From positions 1 to 42,984 of the IMG/VR virus record IMGVR_UViG_3300025641_000016: DNA of 42,984 nt, one strand, 5' to 3'. Within the stretch, counting starts at the first letter, position 1. Each line of letters starts with the position of its first letter. This document shows, piece by piece, positions 15,958-25,353 of this stretch. A program made the position numbers and the translations under genes. A model generated the notes under the pieces. The model had not been told where the DNA came from. It saw nothing but the letters and a program-made list of their open reading frames with translations, and did not search any database. Source of the DNA: a virus.

Positions 15958-18402
15958 ATGGCTGGCGAACAACAAGCAAGAAATGCACTTTCATTTAAAG
16001 AATTATTAGAGGAACAAAACCGTCTATTAAAAGAACAGGTACGGATAGAAAACGATCGCCTGAAAATTCAGAAAGATGAACTGGGCATCCAAAATGACAT
16101 TAGTAATGTTATTAAGGATCAAGCAAAAATACTTACTTTTCAAAAAGCTGAAAGATCTGCTATTTTAAGGTCTACTAATTCTATATCTAAATTACAAGAA
16201 TCACTTTCGGTAATGGATCGAAAGGAATTAGGTACTAAAAAAGCACTTAATAAACTAAAAGGTGACCAGTTAAAAGTTGAAAAAAATATAAGGTTACTCC
16301 AATTAACAAGGTCTGGGATTTTAAAAGACCAAACAGGCTTAACTAAAAAGCAAATTGAAGCTAACACAATTTTAGTAGGATCTATTGATGATCAAATTGA
16401 AGGTGCTTTAAAACTTAACCTAGCATTACAAGAAACACAAAATTTATCACAAGTATTATCTAATAATTTTGGTGTTAAAGCCTTTAGCAATTTATCTGAA
16501 GCTGTAAAATCAATACCGGGATTAACAGCATTCTCAGCACCCTTTGAGGCTGCCTCTGAAGCATCCTTAAAAACTTCTCAAGATATAGAAAATTCCCTAA
16601 AAACTGGGAAAGGTTTAACCAAAGATATGGTTAAAAGATTAGGCCTAGAAGATAAATTAAAATCTAAAAGTGGGGAAACATTATCGGGAACATCAGCTGC
16701 TGTTAAGTACAAGAAATTAGGAGCCCCTGATGGTAAGAAATTATTGGGTGTTATTGATAGAAAAGGGTTCATGTCAGCTATGTCTGGTATTAAATCACTA
16801 GGTAAATCCTTAACAACCGCCTTAGCCCCTGCAGCATTGCTTGCAGGCCTACTTAATGCCTTAATAGCATCAGATAAAGCAGCGGGGGATATGGCTAAGA
16901 GTATGAATATGACATACAAAGAAGCTCTTGGCACTCGAGATGAACTCCAACAAATGGCTAACTCTTCATTGGATAATTTTGTTACTTTAAAGGGGATGGA
17001 TGAAACCTACCAATCAATAAATAAAGCATTAGGTACTGGAGTAGATGTTAGTGAGGAAATGTTAACTCAATTTACCCAATTGAGGGAAAGAGCAGGGCTT
17101 ACTAATGAAGAATTACAAGGCATTGCAGCAATTTCATTAACTACCGGTAAATCCGTGAAAGATATTACAGGTGAATTTATGGCCCAGGCTAAATTATCTG
17201 CAATGCAAAATGGTGTTTTATTAAATGAAAAAGATTTAGTAAAAGATATAGGCAAAGTATCTGCAGCAACAACATTATCATTTGGGAAAAACCCAGTATT
17301 AATAGCTGAGGCTGTTGCAACAGCTAAGTCCTTGGGTATGGAATTATCTAAAGTAGACGCTATTGCAAGTAGTTTACTGGATTTTGAATCTTCTATTTCA
17401 AACGAATTAGAAGCAGAACTTTTACTAAATAAAGATTTAAATTTAGAAAAAGCAAGACAAGCAGCTTTAAACAATGATTTAGCTACAGTAGCCAAAGAAA
17501 TTTCAGAACAAGCTGGATCTTCTGCTGAATTTGGTGAAATGAATAGAATACAACAGGAAGCATTAGCTAAATCTGTTGGGATGTCTAGGGAAGATTTAGC
17601 ACAAACTTTATATGTACAAGAACAATTATTAGGGCTTACAGGGGAACAAGCAAAAGCAGAAGAAGCTGCAATAAATAAAAGAATAGCAGCGGTTGGTCTA
17701 GAACAAACACAAAAAGAATTAGCTGAAGGTAGTGTTCAAGATTTAATGGATCAGAATAGTCAAGCCGACAAACTAGCTGCTACTTTATCAAAATTAAACG
17801 AATTATTTGTAATGATAGCTTCACCTATTTTAGCAATAACCGAACATCTTATGCCTATACTAAAAGGTGTTGCGTGGTTAATAGGGGGTATAGGAAAGGT
17901 TGGCGATGGTTTTAAGAGAGCGGGTGAATGGGTAACAGAAATGACAAGTGGTTTAGGATTTTTAGGTAGTATATTACGTGGTATAGCTTACTTAGCAGTA
18001 TTAATATCATCTTACTTTGCATTCCAGGCATTGGCTTGGATACCAGTTGTAGGTCCTCTTTTAGGGGCGGCAGCAGCCGCAACTATTGTTACTGCAGGTT
18101 TTAGTGCTATTAATTCTTCTCCTAAAAAAGTAGGGGATGTGGATTCACCCGCAGATGGTAAAACCATAGTATCAACAAAAGAAGGAGGTATATTTGAAGC
18201 TTCCCCTAACGACGATTTAGTATTAGCCCCAGGAGCCTCTAAAAGGATGCAAAATGGTCAAACAACTCAAATAACCCAAACCGCAGTAGTTGCTGATAAT
18301 AGCAAGATAGAAAAATTATTAAGCGAAATGTTAACGGGTCAAACACAACTAATTAAGAAAACACCAGAAATGGCTCCTTTAGCTATGTACGAAGTACAAT
18401 AG
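15958..18402 (+). CDS. 29: Tail tape measure protein
   Basis: An 814-aa protein with the tape measure architecture. Residues about 1-160 are Lys/Glu/Gln-rich coiled coil. Hydrophobic helices follow near residues 280-300 (A-L-A-P-A-A-L-L-A-G-L-L). Helical repeats fill about 310-610, then a strongly hydrophobic region (about 620-720) that could cross the host membrane. The C-terminal tail contains S-P-A-D-G-K-T-I and S-P-N-D-D-L-V-L-A-P-G-A, similar to tape measure ends. It sets tail length and is ejected with DNA. It is longer than T4 gp29 (590 aa), suggesting a longer tail. It occupies the slot after the tail-assembly chaperone. Confidence 0.9.
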   Translation: MAGEQQARNALSFKELLEEQNRLLKEQVRIENDRLKIQKDELGIQNDISNVIKDQAKILTFQKAERSAILRSTNSISKLQESLSVMDRKELGTKKALNKLKGDQLKVEKNIRLLQLTRSGILKDQTGLTKKQIEANTILVGSIDDQIEGALKLNLALQETQNLSQVLSNNFGVKAFSNLSEAVKSIPGLTAFSAPFEAASEASLKTSQDIENSLKTGKGLTKDMVKRLGLEDKLKSKSGETLSGTSAAVKYKKLGAPDGKKLLGVIDRKGFMSAMSGIKSLGKSLTTALAPAALLAGLLNALIASDKAAGDMAKSMNMTYKEALGTRDELQQMANSSLDNFVTLKGMDETYQSINKALGTGVDVSEEMLTQFTQLRERAGLTNEELQGIAAISLTTGKSVKDITGEFMAQAKLSAMQNGVLLNEKDLVKDIGKVSAATTLSFGKNPVLIAEAVATAKSLGMELSKVDAIASSLLDFESSISNELEAELLLNKDLNLEKARQAALNNDLATVAKEISEQAGSSAEFGEMNRIQQEALAKSVGMSREDLAQTLYVQEQLLGLTGEQAKAEEAAINKRIAAVGLEQTQKELAEGSVQDLMDQNSQADKLAATLSKLNELFVMIASPILAITEHLMPILKGVAWLIGGIGKVGDGFKRAGEWVTEMTSGLGFLGSILRGIAYLAVLISSYFAFQALAWIPVVGPLLGAAAAATIVTAGFSAINSSPKKVGDVDSPADGKTIVSTKEGGIFEASPNDDLVLAPGASKRMQNGQTTQITQTAVVADNSKIEKLLSEMLTGQTQLIKKTPEMAPLAMYEVQ

Positions 18403-18405
18403 TTC

Positions 18406-18416
18406 AATATTTATAA
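18406..18416 (+). promoter_or_regulatory. AATATTTATAA motif after tape measure
   Basis: An exact copy beginning 4 bases after the tape measure stop and ending 15 bases before the ATG at 18432. It is preceded by ATAGTTC, as at 9111-9117. Confidence 0.5.
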
Positions 18417-18431
18417 TAAAACAATACAATT

Positions 18432-18668
18432 ATGAGTTTATTAAACAGATTAACATTAGCGGGTTCAGAATTAAGTGGGTTAAATGGTGCAACACCTTCT
18501 ATACCAAACTTTCAACAATCAACCTTACACAAAGACTATTCAACTAACGGTATTCCAGATGCTGCAAATGTAGCACCAGAAAATGGCGTTTTACCTTCTC
18601 CTTCTTTACTTGACCGTGGAAGTGCTTTAACAACTAAACAAAATTATTTACAACGTTTACCTCAATAG
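18432..18668 (+). CDS. Small Pro/Ser-rich virion-module protein
   Basis: A 78-aa protein with a short N-terminal helix (MSLLNRLTLAGSELSGL) and a long low-complexity Pro/Asn/Ser segment lacking hydrophobic helices. It lies between tape measure and a large baseplate-associated protein and ends 4 bases before the next start. The family is not recognised. Position suggests a minor tail or baseplate component. It has its own AATATTTATAA motif upstream. Confidence 0.6.
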   Translation: MSLLNRLTLAGSELSGLNGATPSIPNFQQSTLHKDYSTNGIPDAANVAPENGVLPSPSLLDRGSALTTKQNYLQRLPQ

Positions 18669-18672
18669 ATAG

Positions 18673-20880
18673 ATGGGCTTAGTTGATTTAACAACCAACC
18701 TAAGATCTCTTAGATATGGTAAGGACACAGTTGGTGGTGGAAACAGTAACCAACCCTATGTAAAAACAAAAATCCCTGAAAGTTTTTCCAAAGTAGGAAA
18801 AACAGGAGGACCAGATTTTTTATTACGTGGTGGGACATTACTACCTAAAATAGTAGTAAATGATGTTTCTAGACTAGCACAGATGTTTTTCGATTTTAAA
18901 TCACCAAACGGGCCCTTATTTATAGCAAAACAAAATGTCTTATCCTTAACAAATGTTAATTCAAGTAAAGGGTATGTACCTTATAAACAAGAAGAATCTA
19001 CATCAAGCGTTTTAAGTACTATAGGGGGTTTTATTAAGGATAACTTAGCTATGAACCAGGGTATTTATACACCTTTAGGTACTTTAGCTCAAGCTGCAGG
19101 AAATGGGATTGGTTTACATACAAATAAACAAGGATTAAACCCTTTTAAATTTAAAACCACACAGGGGAGCAAAGATGGTAATAGCCCTTTAGGTTTACCC
19201 ACTTATTTAAATACGATATACACAAATTCTACAGATGGAAACAAAAGTAGATTATTTGGTTTACTTGATAAGATTGATAAAAATACTCAGGGAATTAATA
19301 ATTTATATTCTTATTCTGGGGGACCAGGTGCTACTTTAGGTGTTGGTAAAACCAACATTGTAATGGTAGGTGACCAAAGAACTGGTATTAATAATGCTTT
19401 CAATTCTCAATTACAATTTAATAGTAGATTTAACTTAGGAAATTTTTCTTCATTTACACAACAAGTATCAACACCCTTACCACCACTATTCCAAAATCCC
19501 AATAAACCTGAAGTAGAATTATTTTCAAACCGTACTGTAAATTCTAAAACTATAAATTACATTCCAAGTATTTACAACCCAGGTTTAGAGAAAAATAAGA
19601 ATATAACTAATAAAGCAGGTGTATCCGATATAAAATTTGGTTATGGTGCTACTATTAAATACGTATCACTTTTAGACCCAGAAAGACAATCTACATATTT
19701 GGGGATGGATACACTATTTAATAATGGTGATGTTATAAGCCCTATATCATTTACTAGAAATGTATACAATCCAGGCACACTAACAACAAATGAGAATAAA
19801 CTAAGAAGTGGTACCGGTGATGGGATATCTAGACAAGTTTGGACACAAGAGGAAATAGAAACGGCAAAACCAACTAGTCAAGATTCATTATTTAATAAAC
19901 CTTCTTTTACTAGGATTATCACAGGCCCTTCAGGAAGCCCCGCAATACCAGCAACTTTAGATTATACTACAAAAAACATTGAAAGTAGAGTTAATTTAGG
20001 GGACCCAGGTAAAAAAGGAAATAGAAGTAGTTACACAATTGGTTTCCAAAACCCAGAAGTTGCAGGTTCAGCTCCAACAGTAAAAAGTAATTCATATTAT
20101 GATAAGGCATTAGATAAAGTTAATGCTTTACCTATATACAAATCAAGTTCTGTTACAGGTAATGATGTTAAAAATGATTTAGTAAAATTTAGAATTGGGG
20201 TAATATCAAATGAAAACCCTGAAAATAAAACATATATCCATTTTAGAGCACATATCGATAGTATGAGCGATAATTTTACTGCAGACTGGGGTAGTCAAAA
20301 ATATATGGGTAGAGGTGAAAAATTTTACAAATATCAAGGATTTGATAGAAACCTATCTTTATCTTGGACTGTAGCAGCCCAATCAAAACAGGAATTAATC
20401 CCTATGTATCAAAAGTTAAATTATTTAGCTTCTGTTACAGCACCTTCATATTCCGAAACAGGGTATATGGGTGGTAATTTAATATCATTAACAATTGGTG
20501 GTTATTTATATGAACAAGTAGGTATAATGACATCCCTAACTTTAGATGTCCCTACAGAATCCCCGTGGGAAATAGCCCTCCCAGATAGTTTAAACAACAC
20601 AACATCAGATGATGCCTCAGAGGTATCTTCAGACCCATCTGTTAAAGAATTACCTATGATAATTAAGGTTACAGGATTTAACTTTATACCTATTCACGAT
20701 TTTGTACCAAAGGTACAGAAAAATACATTTGATGGTGCTAAGTTAGAAAAGGGTGGAACATTCGTTGGAGAATACGGAAAGGAGCAGTATATTGCATTAG
20801 CAACACAAGGTGGTTTGAATAACTATAATGGGGGAGTAAGTGCAAAAGGAAATGAACATATTAACTACATTCCAAAATAA
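18673..20880 (+). CDS. Baseplate/tail-tube junction structural protein
   Basis: A 735-aa soluble protein. The first about 500 residues are Gly/Asn/Ser/Pro-rich with little predicted helix. The C-terminal part (about 500-650) contains a compact domain with Y-I-H-F-R-A-H-I-D-S-M-S-D, then K-Y-M-G-R-G-E-K-F-Y-K-Y-Q-G-F and later SLSWTVAAQSKQELIPMYQK and G-G-N-L-I-S-L-T-I-G-G-Y-L-Y. That beta-rich domain resembles the tube-like domains of baseplate tube initiators such as T4 gp48/gp54, and neighbours are tape measure and gp53, so this role is my inference. It is much larger than gp48 or gp54 because of the N-terminal extension. Confidence 0.68.
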   Translation: MGLVDLTTNLRSLRYGKDTVGGGNSNQPYVKTKIPESFSKVGKTGGPDFLLRGGTLLPKIVVNDVSRLAQMFFDFKSPNGPLFIAKQNVLSLTNVNSSKGYVPYKQEESTSSVLSTIGGFIKDNLAMNQGIYTPLGTLAQAAGNGIGLHTNKQGLNPFKFKTTQGSKDGNSPLGLPTYLNTIYTNSTDGNKSRLFGLLDKIDKNTQGINNLYSYSGGPGATLGVGKTNIVMVGDQRTGINNAFNSQLQFNSRFNLGNFSSFTQQVSTPLPPLFQNPNKPEVELFSNRTVNSKTINYIPSIYNPGLEKNKNITNKAGVSDIKFGYGATIKYVSLLDPERQSTYLGMDTLFNNGDVISPISFTRNVYNPGTLTTNENKLRSGTGDGISRQVWTQEEIETAKPTSQDSLFNKPSFTRIITGPSGSPAIPATLDYTTKNIESRVNLGDPGKKGNRSSYTIGFQNPEVAGSAPTVKSNSYYDKALDKVNALPIYKSSSVTGNDVKNDLVKFRIGVISNENPENKTYIHFRAHIDSMSDNFTADWGSQKYMGRGEKFYKYQGFDRNLSLSWTVAAQSKQELIPMYQKLNYLASVTAPSYSETGYMGGNLISLTIGGYLYEQVGIMTSLTLDVPTESPWEIALPDSLNNTTSDDASEVSSDPSVKELPMIIKVTGFNFIPIHDFVPKVQKNTFDGAKLEKGGTFVGEYGKEQYIALATQGGLNNYNGGVSAKGNEHINYIPK

Positions 20881-20888
20881 TAAAATAA

Positions 20889-21206
20889 ATGGGGAGATAC
20901 ACAAGAAATAGAGTATTATCAAAAGTCGACCCAAACGGGACTAGAGGCATAAGATATTACAGGGGTGTAAAATACCCTGAAATTGCTTTATCTCCTGATG
21001 ACATATATGTTTATGCTGAAGAAGGGGATAGATTTGATATTTTAGCTAATGAGTATTACAGTGATTCTTCCTTATGGTGGATTATTTCAACAGCTAATCC
21101 TTCATTCCCACAAGATACATATTATTTACCATTAGGAATACAAATTAGAATACCAACTAACATTGGTGCCATACAAAGTAGTTATAACAAATTAAATAGG
21201 TTTTAA
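20889..21206 (+). CDS. 53: Baseplate wedge protein, T4 gp53/LysM-like
   Basis: A 105-aa protein whose second half matches the LysM-like gp53 fold: Y-A-E-E-G-D-R-F-D-I-L-A-N-E-Y-Y, then S-L-W-W-I-I-S-T-A-N and L-P-L-G-I-Q-I-R-I-P (about 42-95). In LysM-type baseplate proteins the domain binds neighbouring wedge subunits rather than sugar. It is about half the length of T4 gp53 (196 aa). The stop is 2 bases before the giant hub gene, so the two are probably translationally coupled. Confidence 0.78.
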   Translation: MGRYTRNRVLSKVDPNGTRGIRYYRGVKYPEIALSPDDIYVYAEEGDRFDILANEYYSDSSLWWIISTANPSFPQDTYYLPLGIQIRIPTNIGAIQSSYNKLNRF

Positions 21207-21208
21207 GA

Positions 21209-24200
21209 ATGGGTATAATAGGAGAAAGCATTTCAGTTGATGTTAATGACCAAATCCAAATAAGACAAGACTTACAAGGAAAGCAAACTAGGACAAATAC
21301 TGATATTAATTTACTAAACAATGCAAATGCTTGGTTAAAACTTGCTTCCTCAGTAAGAGTTATAGGCCCAACAGAAAAGGAAGCATTGGCAATAAAAATT
21401 AATAATACTTTTGCTGGGGGTAAATACTCACAATTTAAACAATCTGTTCCTACTTACAATCCTACTACAGGAAAATATGAAGAGGAAGAATCAAACATCA
21501 GCGCAGGGGAACAAAGATTAAGAGACTTAGGGTTAGATAACACAAGTGAATTTACCGGAAACCAACTAGCAAAAAAAGCTGTTCTATTTAACACCCTTTC
21601 AGAATTAGATTCATCTGGTAATTCTTATATTTCTAGGTCTGGAGTATCTTTATCTGGGAATTTATGGAATAATAGTAGTTACGGTTTAGGATCAACAGAC
21701 TTTGGTATCGTACCTTCACCTGGACTTATTTCTGCTAAAATTAACTGTTTAAATAGGGGTTCAATCCGAGAAGCAACAGTAGAACTAAAAGCATATAACC
21801 TTTTTCAATTTGAATTAATAGAACTTTTATATTTAAGGCTAGGGTATACTATGCTATTAGAATGGGGGTGGGATAAGTTTTTAAATAATAAGGGCGTCTC
21901 ACAATCTATGGGTAATACCTTAACTGAAGATTTATGGTTTCAAGATATACCTACAGATAGTTATAGGGACATTATTAAAAAAATTGCAGAAAAAAGAGTT
22001 ACTTATTCTAATAATTATGATGGTTTTTTAGGAAAAGTAGTTAATTTTGATTGGAGTTTCCAACCCGATGGTACTTACAATATAACCCTAAAATTAATTA
22101 CAATAGGGGATGTTATTGAATCTTTAAAAGTAAACTTACCCACTGAATTAACAGTAATATCAAATATAAAAAAGTCAACTAATACTTCTAACACCCTCCA
22201 ATCAGAACTATCAAAACTTGATAGCCCTATAGTAACTAATGCTGGCTCTTCTACTTTATCACTTAATCTATACAAAGATATATCAGAAAGTACCGCTACT
22301 AAATGGACTGAAGACCAATCTAAATATTTTTCTTGGTTTTTAAATTTAGGGATTGATAAGGATTTTACATTACCTGAGAATAATGATGATATTGATGACA
22401 AACTCCAATATCCGCCTACTGGGGTTGATAGTAATAAATATACTTATTTTTTAACTTTTGAGGAATTATTAAATAAATTAAACGATTTATGTGTTCCTTC
22501 ACTAAACCAAAAGAAAGTACTATTATTTGATACTGGTGAATCTAATATATGTTCTGTTTTTCCTAACCAAATTTCCTTTAACCCTAAAATATGTTTAGTA
22601 AAACCTACATTTACTACTAATATTAATATCTCCTCAATAGAAGAAGAAAAGACAATACAAAATGGAGTTAAAAATTATTATAATTCTTTTGCTAAACTAA
22701 AGAATTTTGTAATTAATGAAGAGGGTAATATATCATATGGTAAAATTATGAATATTTACTTAAACTATGATTTTATCTCTAATACCCTACAGAAAAACAC
22801 TGGAAAGGATGGTGAAATAAGTATTTTTAAATTTTTAGAAGAGGTATGTAATAACATAAATTCTTCTTTAGGAGGCTTTAATAAACTTGAACCTATTTTA
22901 GTAGATGACAATATAATAAAAATCATAGACCAAAACCCAATTCCCGGAATAGAAAACTCTTCAGAATTTGGGTGCTTATTTAGTAAAACCAATACCCCTT
23001 TTGAAATATTTGGGTACAGTCCATCAGGATCTTTAACTTCTAATTTTGTAAGAGATTTTGGTTTTAAAACTAAAATAGGCCCCGAATTGGCTAGTATGAT
23101 TACTATTGGTGCTACATCAGAAAATAAATCTACTAAAAATTACGATGGTACCGCTTTTTCTAAATGGAACGATGGGTTACAAGATTCATACGCCATTGTT
23201 TATAATGACCCTAAAAAAGAAATAATTAACCCTCCAAAATTTGACCCCTTTACTGTAGCCCAAAGGGATTTAATGTATGATAAATTTGTAAATTCCACAG
23301 ATGATAACCATTATTGGTACGGTGGGTCAAGACCTTCTGTAACAACGGGGGGGCTTGGTTTAACCCAAGTTGAGGGCACTAAAGATGTTGATTGTCCTGT
23401 AACCTCACAGGAATATTCTGCTGTAACTTGGGAAGAATATACGATTGAAGCAGCAGAGGAGTATAGGAAACAAAATTTAGAAATTACAAGGGATAATCAA
23501 AAAGAAGAAAAACCTCAGGAACAAATTCAAAACTATTTAGGATGGTTATTGAAAGCCTTTGGGGGTAATATTGGTGGTGGTAAAAAAACTTCTGATTTAT
23601 ATTTTTATTTGAACGATAACTTTTATAAAATAGGAAAAGAGTTATTTAAAGGTTTTATTACAGGCCTTAATAATAACATATATAATATTGAAAAAAACCC
23701 TTCAAATACTATAGGTTTTATTCCAGCAGATTTAAGTTTAACAATTGATGGTTTAGCAGGGGTTAAAATATATAACGCTTTATCAATTAATCAAAGGTTT
23801 TTACCTAAACAATACCCAAAAGCACTAAAATTTCTAATTACAAAAGTAAATCATAACATATCTGACAACAATTGGGATACAGGGTTACATACAATATCTG
23901 TTCCTAATGTCATCCCCCCAAGCCCAGAATTTTTTACTACAGCATTAACTAATCTTTTAGAAGACCAAATATCAAAATTACAAATAAAACCATTTGAAGG
24001 CCCAACACCTAATGCTGATAGATTAAGAGATTGGCTAAATTTAGATAGTAATCCTAACTATTCAGAAAAAGGACAAGAAATATCAAATGGTGGAGATATA
24101 TCCAATTCTATGAGTAATGTTGCTATAAGTATCTTTACTGAAATTAGATCAAAATATCCGAATTATACAATACAAGTAACAGGTGGTAATGATATCCACC

Positions 24201-24421
24201 ATCAAGAAAAAGCTAAAAGTAGTACTCATACTAGGGGTGATGGTTTGGATTTTACAATATCCCCTGCTGGTAATCAAGAAATAGCAAATATAAGTGCATT
24301 ACTTAAAGCAAAATTTTTCCTAATCAACAGAACAAACACGTTCTATGATGGTGGTTTCATTAATGAATACACCTCCCCCTCTAATGGTGCTACTGGCGAC
24401 CATTTTCATATTTATATATAA
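21209..24421 (+). CDS. Giant baseplate hub protein with C-terminal M15-type peptidase
   Basis: A 1070-aa protein. The N-terminal half contains P-G-L-I-S-A-K-I-N-C-L-N-R-G-S-I-R-E-A-T and L-E-W-G-W-D-K-F, with hub-like beta-barrel patterns. The last 70 residues carry the zinc peptidase signature of the M15 family: His1007-x6-Asp1014 in THTRGDGLDF, and His1065-x-His1067 in GDHFHIY. M15 enzymes cleave D-Ala-D-Ala or related peptide links in peptidoglycan. It should be a tail-tip lysin that opens the cell wall during injection, the role filled by the gp5 lysozyme in T4. It sits between gp53 and another baseplate-module gene. Hub assignment is inferred; the peptidase motif is seen. Confidence 0.78.
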   Translation: MGIIGESISVDVNDQIQIRQDLQGKQTRTNTDINLLNNANAWLKLASSVRVIGPTEKEALAIKINNTFAGGKYSQFKQSVPTYNPTTGKYEEEESNISAGEQRLRDLGLDNTSEFTGNQLAKKAVLFNTLSELDSSGNSYISRSGVSLSGNLWNNSSYGLGSTDFGIVPSPGLISAKINCLNRGSIREATVELKAYNLFQFELIELLYLRLGYTMLLEWGWDKFLNNKGVSQSMGNTLTEDLWFQDIPTDSYRDIIKKIAEKRVTYSNNYDGFLGKVVNFDWSFQPDGTYNITLKLITIGDVIESLKVNLPTELTVISNIKKSTNTSNTLQSELSKLDSPIVTNAGSSTLSLNLYKDISESTATKWTEDQSKYFSWFLNLGIDKDFTLPENNDDIDDKLQYPPTGVDSNKYTYFLTFEELLNKLNDLCVPSLNQKKVLLFDTGESNICSVFPNQISFNPKICLVKPTFTTNINISSIEEEKTIQNGVKNYYNSFAKLKNFVINEEGNISYGKIMNIYLNYDFISNTLQKNTGKDGEISIFKFLEEVCNNINSSLGGFNKLEPILVDDNIIKIIDQNPIPGIENSSEFGCLFSKTNTPFEIFGYSPSGSLTSNFVRDFGFKTKIGPELASMITIGATSENKSTKNYDGTAFSKWNDGLQDSYAIVYNDPKKEIINPPKFDPFTVAQRDLMYDKFVNSTDDNHYWYGGSRPSVTTGGLGLTQVEGTKDVDCPVTSQEYSAVTWEEYTIEAAEEYRKQNLEITRDNQKEEKPQEQIQNYLGWLLKAFGGNIGGGKKTSDLYFYLNDNFYKIGKELFKGFITGLNNNIYNIEKNPSNTIGFIPADLSLTIDGLAGVKIYNALSINQRFLPKQYPKALKFLITKVNHNISDNNWDTGLHTISVPNVIPPSPEFFTTALTNLLEDQISKLQIKPFEGPTPNADRLRDWLNLDSNPNYSEKGQEISNGGDISNSMSNVAISIFTEIRSKYPNYTIQVTGGNDIHHQEKAKSSTHTRGDGLDFTISPAGNQEIANISALLKAKFFLINRTNTFYDGGFINEYTSPSNGATGDHFHIYI

Positions 24422-24435
24422 CTAATAAAACAACT

Positions 24436-25317
24436 ATGTATTTTCCAAAGTCACAAATAACAACCAACCTTTCTACTAACGGGAAAGAATTTAAAATTAT
24501 CGGAAGCGATAGATTTTATATTGGTTTTTATTTCTCTACATCTGATGGAAAATACTACACAGGCAAAACACCCCAAGATGGGGATAATTTACTTTTATCC
24601 AAAGATGAGAGTAGAGATGGTAATGAGGAATCACCAACTACTTTTAATGATAACATAACTCCAATCTCCACAGAAAAATTAAATTCCTTAAACAATCGTT
24701 CAACTTTACCTCCTTTTTTAAAATTAAAGAATCCCATCTCCCCCATACCACCTAAGGGAAATATAGTTTTCCCAACTGAAGGAGAATATGAGACTGGAGA
24801 ATATCAAAGATATTTTTTAAAACACAATGTTAATAATAATTATTTAGAAGTTAACCAAACCACCTATAATAATTTCTTTAATCAAAATCCAATTGTACCA
24901 TTTCAGTTATATACTACTATTAAAATAGATTGGATATTAGTAGGCAAACCAATAGAGGTTTATGATATTAACCGAAATATAGCTCTACTATATGAAAAGG
25001 AAAATAATATTAGAGGGTTTTCTAATTTCTTTAAAGGTAGGTATTTAAAATATTTCCGTCCTTTAAAAAACGAATACTATTCTACTAAAGGTAATGAATT
25101 AAAAACCCAAGATACTAATAAAAATTATGTTGGTTATTATCACGTTTTCCCAACTAGGGGGGTAATTATGGAAGGTAAATTTCATACATCTTCACCACAT
25201 CAAGTATTAATCCCATCTATAGGTGAAGAGATTATTGAACAAAATGTATTATCAAATGCTAGGGGGGAAGTAGGAACATCAATAAGAAAAAACATTGCAA
25301 GGGGGAGTGGATACTAG
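24436..25317 (+). CDS. Baseplate-module structural protein with paired YxG/TGK motif
   Basis: A 293-aa soluble protein. An N-terminal F-Y-I-G-F-Y-F with K-Y-Y-T-G-K (about 27-43) is echoed near the C-terminus by Y-V-G-Y-Y-H-V and G-V-I-M-E-G-K-F-H. The same kind of motif occurs in virion proteins of environmental T4-like phages as I recall. The middle has a Pro-rich linker (about 93-110). It follows the hub gene by 14 bases and ends the late block; the next gene belongs to replication. Function unknown, virion role inferred from position. Confidence 0.65.
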   Translation: MYFPKSQITTNLSTNGKEFKIIGSDRFYIGFYFSTSDGKYYTGKTPQDGDNLLLSKDESRDGNEESPTTFNDNITPISTEKLNSLNNRSTLPPFLKLKNPISPIPPKGNIVFPTEGEYETGEYQRYFLKHNVNNNYLEVNQTTYNNFFNQNPIVPFQLYTTIKIDWILVGKPIEVYDINRNIALLYEKENNIRGFSNFFKGRYLKYFRPLKNEYYSTKGNELKTQDTNKNYVGYYHVFPTRGVIMEGKFHTSSPHQVLIPSIGEEIIEQNVLSNARGEVGTSIRKNIARGSGY

Positions 25318-25325
25318 ATAAATCA

Positions 25326-25335
25326 TTCGTATATT
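25326..25335 (+). promoter_or_regulatory. TTCGTATATT motif, putative early/middle promoter
   Basis: TTCGTATATT lies just after the late block and ends 18 bases before the polymerase ATG. It recurs before the SSB gene, before the gene at 38026 and (as GTCGTATATT) before the gene at 38306. It differs from the motif preceding virion genes. Confidence 0.5.
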
Positions 25336-25353
25336 GCAATAAAATGGTTATAA

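Noticed and set aside
17067-17495. 142-codon minus-strand ORF inside the tape measure
   Set aside because: Shadow frame of a helical Ala/Lys/Glu-rich gene; no other support.
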